Assembly (NCBI GenBank): GCA_031285415.1
Contig: JAITWF010000121.1
Location: forward strand, 1 to 6,210
Direction of reading: 5' to 3'
Origin: Deferribacteraceae bacterium
Lineage (GTDB): Bacteria > Chrysiogenota > Deferribacteres > Deferribacterales > JAISNW01
DNA length: 6,210 bases
A model generated the notes under the pieces. It did no database searches, had not been told where the DNA came from, and saw only the letters and a program-made list of their open reading frames with translations. How positions within the stretch are numbered: the stretch's first letter is position 1; every line of letters starts with the position of its first letter. Positions 1-5,461 of the stretch are shown in pieces. The position numbers and the translations under genes are program-made.

Positions 1-191
1 GATAGAAGCACGATAAACACTAGCCCAGCCCATGTGCCGAACGGATGGAACATTGTGCCGATAGCCTTCATAATAGTGTATGCTGCCGTACATAGCGAGC
101 CGTACAGAAGCCCACCAGAGAGGTAGAGGAGCAGTAGAAGCTGTGGTGTTTTATAATACTGAATATTATCTTCCAAACCGCTCCCCACCAT
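1..191 (-). CDS. Membrane protein of unknown function, N-terminal 63 residues only (runs off the left edge)
   Basis: An open minus-strand frame begins at an ATG at 191-189 and stays open to base 1, giving 63 residues and no stop. After a polar start (MVGSGLEDNIQYYKTPQ) it becomes strongly hydrophobic. One likely membrane helix spans about residues 18-40 (core LLLLLYLSGGLLYG) and a second begins around residue 52 (GTWAGLVFIVLL). The two are joined by a short loop containing KAIGTMFHPF. The start overlaps the end of fmt by 26 bases, so translation is probably coupled to fmt on one mRNA. A TTG at 176-174, with the purine-rich GGTGGGGAG upstream, is an alternative start. I do not recognise the family. 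In some bacteria fmt is followed by a DUF116 membrane protein, which would fit the position, but the visible part lacks the features needed to claim it. The hydrophobic frame and overlap make a real gene likely; the function is unknown. Confidence 0.62.
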   Translation of the reverse strand, partial: MVGSGLEDNIQYYKTPQLLLLLYLSGGLLYGSLCTAAYTIMKAIGTMFHPFGTWAGLVFIVLL

Positions 192-1089
192 TTAGTTTAT
201 ATCCAGCTAAAAAGTCTGCCACAGCCATTCTGCGCTTCCCCTCTGGCTGAATCTCTTTGATTATAAGCCCACCAGAGCCTGTGCCAACGCTGAAAGAGCT
301 TTTTGTTACATTATACACAACGCCAGCCGCCGCCCCCTTAGGGTCGATATCGGCAGAGTAGATCTTGAACAGTTTGCCATCGAGATATGTGTGCGCCGTA
401 GGCCATACACTGAACGCTCTGATTAGCCGCTCAATACTGATAGCAGAGCTGTTCCAGTCGATCTCTCCATCCTCTTTCCTCATCATCGGAGCAACGGTTG
501 CGCTATCGTGATCTTGTGGCGTTGGAGTGATACTGTCGTACTCATTTATGGTTTTTATAAGTAGCTTCGCCCCTGTTACCGCTAGCTCTGCCGCAAGTTC
601 GGCATCTGTTTTGCGATCGATAGGTGTCTCTTCTGTGAGCATTATATCGCCAGTATCCATCCCAATATCCATCTTCATGGTGGACACCCCTGTGCGCTCG
701 TCGCCGTTCATAATAGCCCAGTTCACAGGGGCGGCACCCCTATATAGTGGGAGTAGGGAGAAGTGTACATTTATAGGCGCAAAGTGTGGTACCTCTAGAA
801 TCTCCTTCGGAAGGATCTTGCCATACGCTACCACTGCAAAGAAATCTGCATTTAGGCTCTTTAACTTCTCTAAAACCTCTGGATTGTTCTTTACCTTTTC
901 AGGCTGATAGACCTCTATGCCAGCTGCAAGAGCCGCCTCTTTCACAGGTGTTGGCTGCACCTTGCCACCTCGACCTTTGGGGCGATCGGGTTGAGAGATA
1001 GCTAGCGGTATCTCAAATCCGCTATCGATCAGTAGCTGTAATGACGGTACGGCGATCTGCGGCGTACCCATAAAAATAATTCGTTTCAT
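166..1089 (-). CDS. fmt: Methionyl-tRNA formyltransferase
   Basis: This cytoplasmic enzyme transfers a formyl group from 10-formyl-tetrahydrofolate to Met-tRNA(fMet), preparing the initiator tRNA. The product has 307 residues, close to the family's usual 310-315. The N-terminal Rossmann-type formyltransferase domain (about 1-200) starts MKRIIFMGTP and carries QPDRPKGRG at 33-41. The catalytic signature is INVHFSLLPLYRGAAPVNWA at 106-125, with Asn107 and His109. The MDIGMDTGD segment at 140-148 supplies catalytic Asp145. The C-terminal tRNA-binding OB-fold domain (about 207-307) includes IDWNSSA and IRAFSVWPTAHTYLDGK. I chose the ATG at 1089 because it gives the family's standard beginning. 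The frame stays open 40 residues upstream to 1209, but that stretch translates a DNA repeat. No clear Shine-Dalgarno precedes the ATG; a promoter lies immediately upstream instead. Its end overlaps the next, membrane-protein gene. No def gene is visible beside it. Identification is secure. Confidence 0.97.
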   Translation of the reverse strand: MKRIIFMGTPQIAVPSLQLLIDSGFEIPLAISQPDRPKGRGGKVQPTPVKEAALAAGIEVYQPEKVKNNPEVLEKLKSLNADFFAVVAYGKILPKEILEVPHFAPINVHFSLLPLYRGAAPVNWAIMNGDERTGVSTMKMDIGMDTGDIMLTEETPIDRKTDAELAAELAVTGAKLLIKTINEYDSITPTPQDHDSATVAPMMRKEDGEIDWNSSAISIERLIRAFSVWPTAHTYLDGKLFKIYSADIDPKGAAAGVVYNVTKSSFSVGTGSGGLIIKEIQPEGKRRMAVADFLAGYKLNGGERFGR

Positions 1090-1095
1090 AGGATA

Positions 1096-1124
1096 TTTAT
1101 AGCGGAGTTTATAGATAGGATCAA
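1096..1124 (-). promoter_or_regulatory. Candidate sigma70-type promoter of fmt, giving a leaderless mRNA
   Basis: On the minus strand, TTGATC (1124-1119, 4 of 6 consensus bases) is followed after exactly 17 bases by TATAAA (1101-1096, 5 of 6). Only six bases (TATCCT) separate the -10 box from the fmt ATG at 1089, so the expected start point is on or next to the A of the ATG. This fits the absence of a Shine-Dalgarno there. The -35 box lies five bases from the inverted-repeat element. Chance matches to such hexamers are common in AT-rich DNA, so this is a proposal. Confidence 0.4.
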
Positions 1125-1128
1125 TAGT

Positions 1129-1257
1129 AATTCCCCTTCGCTGGCGAAGGGGTGGCAGTTGACGAAGGAAGCTGACGGGGTAGTGGATTAAAAGCATTTG
1201 CACCTGCAACCACTACCCCCCACCTACGGTGTACCCCTTCGCCAGCGAAGGGGAATT
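1129..1257. repeat. 129-base nested inverted-repeat element between the chemoreceptor gene and fmt
   Basis: The ends are perfect 25-base inverted repeats (1129-1153 and 1233-1257). Each contains its own palindrome, CCCCTTCGC, a 2-base centre, then GCGAAGGGG (1133-1152 and 1234-1253). Further in, GGGGTAGTGG (1177-1186) faces CCACTACCCC (1210-1219). Between these matching blocks the arms differ: the left holds 23 bases with a weak CAGTT/AGCTG stem, the right 13 bases with a CACC-TAC-GGTG hairpin (1221-1231). The middle (1187-1209) ends in another hairpin, TTGCA-CC-TGCAA (1198-1209). It therefore reads as two head-to-head copies of a repeat of about 50-60 bases. It encodes no protein, so it is either a MITE-like or REP-like non-autonomous repeat or a structured RNA. 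It begins seven bases after the chemoreceptor stop codon, so the nearer hairpin would form at that mRNA's 3' end, but no T-run follows it. Confidence 0.85.
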
Positions 1258-1263
1258 TATTTG

Positions 1264-3279
1264 TTATACCTTAAACTGCGATACCGCCGCTTTCATCGTC
1301 TCTGCACGATTTTGCAGGTGAGACACTGTCGAAGCGACCTCATTCACGGCGTGAACGCTCTCCTCTATGCCAGAGGCTAGAGCTTGAGTGTTATCTGTAA
1401 TATCATGAATCATATTAAATTGGTCGTTTACATCGTTGTTAACACCGCCGATAGAGAGCGATACCTCCTGTGTCGAATCAACGATTAAGTCCATCATCTT
1501 GCCAGCCTCGGTTATCCCATCCATACCACTATTGACGCTATTGACGGTTTTAGACATCTCCTCAGAGGCATTTGTAGTATCTTTCTGTAATGTATTGATA
1601 ATGCTGGCGATCTCATTTGTAGATTGCTGTGTACCCTCTGCAAGCTTGCGCACCTCGTCGGCAACCACGGCAAAGCCTCTGCCTGCATCACCTGCACGAG
1701 CCGCCTCAATCGCCGCATTGAGCGCCAATAGGTTCGTCTGATCTGCAATGCCCGATATAACGGTTAAGATTGCGCCTATCTGCACTGATGATTCCGACAG
1801 GCCTTGAATAGTGCTAGATAGCTGAGCGGTCTGATCTTTTATCGAATGCATAGTCTGCATAACATTCTGGAGCTGTCCATTGCCTGTGCGGACGGATTTG
1901 CCAGATTCATCCATCTTGCTAAGGTTCTCTTTAAGGCTTGTGACGATACCCTGCGATACATCGTTCATCGCACCCATATTGCTCGCCACAGAGCTGACCT
2001 GTTCCGATTGAGAGTTGAACGTTGCTGATAGCTCGTCCATCGTAGCCGCAAGCTGGGTGTTGCCCGAGGCTAGGTCGTCTGCCGCCACCTTCACCTGCTG
2101 TACTATCTGCTGAATATTTTCTACAAATACATTCACATAGCCGCCAAGCTGGCCAAGTTCATCGTTTGATGTGATCGGTATCCGTTTAGTCAGGTCGCCG
2201 TCGCCAGAGGTGAAGTTTGCCATACTGGCTACAAAAGCTTTTAGTTTATTGATAACTGTTATGCGTACGAGGATGTTGCTTGCTACCCCCACAGCTATTA
2301 GCACAATCATTGCGGCGATTATTATCATCCGAATAGTACCCATGAAAGAGATAAGAGAGCTTGCGAAATTTTGTCCTATATCGGTGGTCATCTGATCTAG
2401 CTTTGTAACGTCTGCAACCATCTCGCCGCCGATTCTGCGTCTATCAGCGTCCTCTACGTTGAAGAGTCGCTCGATAAGTTTTAATAGGTTGTCGCTCTCC
2501 GCCTCTAGCTCAGCAAGCTTTGCTGTGAGCTGATTTGTGTACGCTCGAGGCTGTGCTAGCTGTACAGTGGCGGCGATATGTGCGATCGTCTCTCGTAGCT
2601 CCGCCCGAGTTGTTGCAATCTCTGTAAATTTAGAGATATCTCGTGAGGCGTGAGCCTCCATTATGTTAGCTGTTATCTTTGATATAGAGATTGCGGCGTC
2701 CATTAGATCTTCCTGGACGGTGTTTAGACGGACGAGCAGTATCGCAAAGTTGGGTCGGCTAAGCTCTCTCTGTTGAGCATTTTGATAATCTGTGATCCAG
2801 TCGGCAAACTCATCTGTGATATTCAGAAACTCGTTTGTCAGAGCCTTCACACTGTTAACGGATTGGCTCATTGCACGGTTTGTGTTTGCAGAGTCTGTCA
2901 TAGAGGCTTGATAGGCAGCCGCACTCTTCTCAACCCTCGTGATATACTCCCTTAGCTCTGCCCCATCAGGATTTGCATTTGCCAGAGCGGTGACACCCTG
3001 CGCATACTCGATAAACTTTGCGCCAGCCGCTATCGAGTTGTTATATGATCCCTCTTTGCCATCGTATAGGAAGGAGCGTGCATTGAGGCGCATCTCCCAT
3101 AGCTTGTCGTAAAGTGTTGTTACGCCATTGTTAACAGGTAGAACGAAAGTTGAAAAATCACCTGCCGTTCTCGCTGCTGATTGCATAGAGATGAAAGATA
3201 CTGCTAGTGCAACCATACTTACTGCGATTAATGTGTACATGCCAGCCATAATGACTGTAGATAATGAACTTTTTCTCAT
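1264..3279 (-). CDS. Methyl-accepting chemotaxis protein (transmembrane chemoreceptor)
   Basis: This inner-membrane receptor is expected to control the CheA/CheW kinase complex in response to an external signal. It has 671 residues. Membrane helix 1 is at about 8-30, and an extracytoplasmic domain of about 280 residues at 31-310 looks almost all helical. Membrane helix 2 is at about 316-338, HAMP at about 340-393, and the coiled-coil signalling domain at about 400-671. The kinase-contacting hairpin tip is unmistakable: ADQTNLLALNAAIEAARAG then GRGFAVVADEVRKLAEGT (512-550). About 139 residues lie on each side of the tip, close to 20 heptads, so it resembles the 40H class. It ends in SQFKV with no CheR-docking pentapeptide. 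The sensor is too long for a simple four-helix bundle; a two-module helical bundle (HBM-like) is my inference, and the ligand is unknown. The ATG at 3279 is supported by GGAGG (3291-3287) seven bases upstream. No che genes are adjacent. Confidence 0.95.
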   Translation of the reverse strand: MRKSSLSTVIMAGMYTLIAVSMVALAVSFISMQSAARTAGDFSTFVLPVNNGVTTLYDKLWEMRLNARSFLYDGKEGSYNNSIAAGAKFIEYAQGVTALANANPDGAELREYITRVEKSAAAYQASMTDSANTNRAMSQSVNSVKALTNEFLNITDEFADWITDYQNAQQRELSRPNFAILLVRLNTVQEDLMDAAISISKITANIMEAHASRDISKFTEIATTRAELRETIAHIAATVQLAQPRAYTNQLTAKLAELEAESDNLLKLIERLFNVEDADRRRIGGEMVADVTKLDQMTTDIGQNFASSLISFMGTIRMIIIAAMIVLIAVGVASNILVRITVINKLKAFVASMANFTSGDGDLTKRIPITSNDELGQLGGYVNVFVENIQQIVQQVKVAADDLASGNTQLAATMDELSATFNSQSEQVSSVASNMGAMNDVSQGIVTSLKENLSKMDESGKSVRTGNGQLQNVMQTMHSIKDQTAQLSSTIQGLSESSVQIGAILTVISGIADQTNLLALNAAIEAARAGDAGRGFAVVADEVRKLAEGTQQSTNEIASIINTLQKDTTNASEEMSKTVNSVNSGMDGITEAGKMMDLIVDSTQEVSLSIGGVNNDVNDQFNMIHDITDNTQALASGIEESVHAVNEVASTVSHLQNRAETMKAAVSQFKV

Positions 3280-3333
3280 CGTTACGCCTCCAGGATTGCC
3301 GCCTCAAATCAGATTAAATTATGTGTAGTGCAC

Positions 3334-3362
3334 ATTTTATTAACTATGTTTTTTATTGTCAA
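3334..3362 (-). promoter_or_regulatory. Probable sigma70-type promoter of the chemoreceptor gene
   Basis: On the minus strand a perfect TTGACA (3362-3357) is followed after 17 bases by TAAAAT (3339-3334, 5 of 6 consensus bases). Initiation would fall near 3327, giving a leader of about 48 bases that ends in the GGAGG ribosome binding site before the ATG at 3279. This is the best promoter match I found. It suggests vegetative-sigma control; I did not see a flagellar sigma28-type or a sigma54-type element here. Confidence 0.62.
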
Positions 3363-3369
3363 GTAAAAT
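3340..3369 (+). promoter_or_regulatory. Candidate promoter of the PPK2 gene, overlapping the divergent chemoreceptor promoter
   Basis: On the plus strand TTAACT (3340-3345, 4 of 6) is followed after 18 bases by TAAAAT (3364-3369, 5 of 6). Its hexamers interleave with those of the opposing promoter: its -35 abuts the other's -10, and its -10 lies next to the other's -35. The leader would be about 85 bases. The match is modest in AT-rich sequence, and other weak pairings nearby are possible. Confidence 0.3.
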
Positions 3370-3398
3370 TATGTTCCATAATCGGTCTTAAATATGTG

Positions 3399-3414
3399 AG
3401 AAAAGTTATTTTCT
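3399..3414. promoter_or_regulatory. AT-rich dyad upstream of the PPK2 gene, possible operator
   Basis: AGAAAA (3399-3404) and TTTTCT (3409-3414) form a perfect six-base inverted repeat around GTTA. A second TTTTC at 3419-3423 repeats the first (3409-3413) ten bases on, one helical turn away. The site lies 45 bases before the PPK2 start, inside the proposed leader. It could be a regulator site or a weak hairpin. In AT-rich DNA a dyad of this size can also arise by chance. Confidence 0.2.
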
Positions 3415-3459
3415 TGAATTTTCGTTCTGCATATTCTAAACTGTCTAATGGGGTGATTT

Positions 3460-4908
3460 ATGTTTGAATCTGCTGAGCTTGATATCTCCATCTCTAAAGA
3501 TGAGTATAACGACCGATTGCCACAGGCTAGATTAGATCTCTTTACGCTTCGGCAGGAGCTAAAGGAGGCTGGGATTGCCGTATTACTCCTTATCGATGGT
3601 GTACCAGGGGCTGGCAGGGGCGACTTGATAAACCTTCTGAACGAGTGGATGGACTCTCGCAGCATTCGCAACCGCTCCTTCTGGATGACGACCGATGAGG
3701 AGCGTGCGCACCCCGAATATTGGCGATATTGGCGAATTCTGCCAGCTAAGGGGGAACTCGGCATATTCTTTGGTGGTTGGTATGAACGTGCCGTAAAGAA
3801 GGCTCTATCAGGAAAGGGGAGCGAATTAAAGTTTGAAAAGGCTATGGCGCAGGCTCGCAACTTTGAACAGACACTCGCAGCCGATGGCATGCTTATTATA
3901 AAGTTATGGCTTCATCTAGATAAAGAAACTCATAATAAGATTATGAAGAAGCGAGCTGAACATATTGTTGAGATGGACCCATTTGCAAATGAAACGATCA
4001 CAAAGACCTCCTACGAGGATATTATAGCGCACTACTTGAAGGCGATCCGCCTGACAGGGGGCTGGCAGATGATAAACTGCCGTGACAGCCGCAATCGGAA
4101 TATCACCGCTATCGAGGCGATCTGCGCCGCAATGCGTGGCGCACTGGCTGAAAAGCCTACACCGCCAGCAATACCTATAATGGCAAGCCGCCCTGCACGC
4201 ATTCTAGATAGCGTCGACCTATCCAAATCGCTCAACAAGAAGGAGTACAAAGAGGAGCTAGAAAAGTGTCAGAGAGATCTACATAATCTGACGCTAAAAG
4301 CGCTTTCGAAGGGGATCTCTACGGTGATCCTCTTTGAGGGGTGGGACGCCGCAGGGAAGGGGAGCTCGATTAGACGGATTACGACCGCCATCGACGCACG
4401 CATTCGGCAGACTATTCAGACCGCTGCACCATCGGATGAGGAGCTGGCGCACCACTATCTATGGCGATTTTGGCGACATATCCCCCTTGCAGGGCTTGTG
4501 ACTATCTACGATAGATCGTGGTACGGTAGGGTAATGGTAGAGCGAGTAGAGGGGTTTGCTAGAGCCGATGAGTGGTTTCGTGCGTATAGTGAGATTAACA
4601 ACTTTGAGGGTCAGCTAGTTGACGATAATGTGGTGTTGGTGAAATTTTGGCTTCATATCAGCCAGGAGGAGCAGCTAAAGCGATTTCAGGCACGAGAGGC
4701 GTCGGAGCTGAAACGTTGGAAGATTACAGATGAGGATTGGCGCAATCGAGAGAAGATTGAGGCGTATAATGAGGCGATCGACGATATGCTTGTGCATACA
4801 TCGACCGATATTGCGCCATGGACGCTTATACCAGCAGAGGATAAATATTTCGCTCGCGTTGAGGTGATAAAAACGATCTGCGAGAGGCTGAAGAGGGCGT
4901 TGAAATAA
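3460..4908 (+). CDS. pap: Polyphosphate:AMP phosphotransferase (tandem-domain PPK2 family)
   Basis: This cytoplasmic kinase is expected to make ADP from AMP using inorganic polyphosphate as donor, the activity known for two-domain (class II) PPK2 proteins. It has 482 residues, about the family's usual length. Domain 1 spans about 10-230 and domain 2 about 255-482, joined by a Pro/Ala-rich linker (EKPTPPAIP). Domain 2 has the full P-loop FEGWDAAGKGSS (292-303, Lys300) and the lid and Walker B region IYDRSWYGRVMVERVEG (349-365, Asp351, Arg352). Domain 1 keeps the shape but not the key residues. Its loop is IDGVPGAGRGD (45-55), with Arg53 in place of Lys and Pro49 in place of Asp, and its lid reads IFFGGWYER (102-110), with Phe and Gly in place of Asp-Arg. 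I infer that domain 2 is catalytic and domain 1 structural. The start at 3460 has a short GGGGTG upstream. The gene is divergent from the chemoreceptor and convergent with the phosphoesterase; no ppk1 or ppx is present. Confidence 0.93.
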   Translation: MFESAELDISISKDEYNDRLPQARLDLFTLRQELKEAGIAVLLLIDGVPGAGRGDLINLLNEWMDSRSIRNRSFWMTTDEERAHPEYWRYWRILPAKGELGIFFGGWYERAVKKALSGKGSELKFEKAMAQARNFEQTLAADGMLIIKLWLHLDKETHNKIMKKRAEHIVEMDPFANETITKTSYEDIIAHYLKAIRLTGGWQMINCRDSRNRNITAIEAICAAMRGALAEKPTPPAIPIMASRPARILDSVDLSKSLNKKEYKEELEKCQRDLHNLTLKALSKGISTVILFEGWDAAGKGSSIRRITTAIDARIRQTIQTAAPSDEELAHHYLWRFWRHIPLAGLVTIYDRSWYGRVMVERVEGFARADEWFRAYSEINNFEGQLVDDNVVLVKFWLHISQEEQLKRFQAREASELKRWKITDEDWRNREKIEAYNEAIDDMLVHTSTDIAPWTLIPAEDKYFARVEVIKTICERLKRALK

Positions 4909-4932
4909 GCGCTATAAATGAGCCTATCTTGA

Positions 4933-4960
4933 AATTCCCCTTCGCCAGCGAAGGGGAATC
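4933..4960. repeat. Solo copy of the CCCCTTCGC palindrome between two convergent genes
   Basis: Arms ATTCCCCTTCGC (4934-4945) and GCGAAGGGGAAT (4948-4959) surround a CA centre, a perfect 12-base inverted repeat. The inner 20 bases (4937-4956) are identical to the right-hand palindrome of the element at 1129-1257. The inner GGGGTAGTGG block and variable hairpins of that element are absent. It sits about 25 bases past the PPK2 stop (4906-4908) and 22 bases past the phosphoesterase stop (4984-4982). A transcript from either side would therefore fold the same hairpin at its 3' end. Neither strand has a T-run after the stem, so this is not a standard intrinsic terminator. It may still block exonucleases or help end transcription in both directions. 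Confidence 0.8.
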
Positions 4961-4981
4961 TATGGGGTTGTATAATTTAAT

Positions 4982-5461
4982 CTAATCCGCCCTCTTAAAC
5001 TCGATCTCGAATTTGCCATCGGTTATAGTCATCAGCACGAAGGTGTTATACTTAATCCCTCTATTGCGAGTAGGGCTGCCAGGGTTTAGAAGGGTCTGGG
5101 CGCCCATCTGCACCCAGAGTGGGTTATGAGTGTGTCCAAAGATTATAAGATCTGGATTCTCTGCCGAGAAGTAGTATGAAAGGTAGTTCTCCCTACTCCC
5201 CTGCACTCTATCGCTGTGCGTGAGGGCTATCTTGACGCCATTCAACGTAATTACAAGCTCTAACGGCAGGCTAAAGTGATCGTTATTCCCCTTTACGGCG
5301 TATAGGTTTGGCGTGCGAGCCTTGAGATCATTATAAAACTCTATCGAGCCGATATCGCCTGCATGTATGATAGCGTCAACGCTAGATATTACCCCCTGAA
5401 CTGGTTCAGGGAGATCGTCGTACCGCTTTACATGCGTATCAGATATTATTAGTATCGTCAT
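4982..5461 (-). CDS. YfcE/MJ0936-type metallophosphoesterase
   Basis: This is a small soluble calcineurin-like phosphoesterase of 159 residues, within the usual 150-185 for the YfcE/MJ0936 group. These enzymes bind two metal ions and hydrolyse phosphodiester or related bonds; the natural substrate of most members is unknown. All metal-binding motifs are present in order: ISDTHV (Asp8, His10), HAGDIG (Asp36), KGNND (Asn59, Asp61), LTHSD (His82) and FGHTHNP (His110, His112). The group's LLNPGSPTRNR segment follows at 124-134. It should therefore be active. The start codon lies within the end of the upstream NYN-domain gene (23-base overlap). No good Shine-Dalgarno is visible, so translation is probably coupled to that gene. 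The pairing hints at nucleic-acid or nucleotide turnover, but this is inference. Family assignment is firm; the substrate is not known. Confidence 0.9.
   Translation of the reverse strand: MTILIISDTHVKRYDDLPEPVQGVISSVDAIIHAGDIGSIEFYNDLKARTPNLYAVKGNNDHFSLPLELVITLNGVKIALTHSDRVQGSRENYLSYYFSAENPDLIIFGHTHNPLWVQMGAQTLLNPGSPTRNRGIKYNTFVLMTITDGKFEIEFKRAD

Noticed and set aside
527..907. 126-codon plus-strand open frame opposite fmt
   Set aside because: It is antisense to the catalytic part of fmt, and its low-complexity Ser/Ile-rich translation is typical of a shadow frame.
1090..1209. 40-residue N-terminal extension of fmt in the same open frame
   Set aside because: It translates the inverted-repeat element (the LRQLPPLRQRRGI stretch), and the conserved formyltransferase beginning is at the ATG at 1089.
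1233..1257. Repeat palindromes as ordinary rho-independent terminators
   Set aside because: The stems are strong and GC-rich, but neither this copy nor the one at 4933-4960 is followed by a T-run in the direction of transcription.
1198..1380. Small plus-strand open frame of 60 codons
   Set aside because: Its first part reads through the right arm of the repeat and the rest is antisense to the chemoreceptor's C-terminal coding region; there is no ribosome site or protein-like character.
3321..3335. ATGTG-TAGTG-CACAT dyad near the chemoreceptor transcription start
   Set aside because: Five-base arms with a five-base spacer are too short to separate from chance, and no regulator is implied by the context.
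3427..3447. Possible Pho box (CTGCATA and CTGTCTA) before the PPK2 gene
   Set aside because: The half-sites are 14 bases apart rather than 11 and match poorly, so phosphate control cannot be claimed.
3369..3890. 173-codon minus-strand open frame
   Set aside because: It lies almost entirely antisense to the PPK2 gene, whose own frame has clear motifs; its translation is serine- and proline-rich and matches nothing I recognise.
1129..4960. Three similar palindromes as a CRISPR-like array
   Set aside because: The copies differ in orientation, are unevenly spaced (about 80 and 3680 bases), have no unique equal-length spacers, and no cas genes are present.
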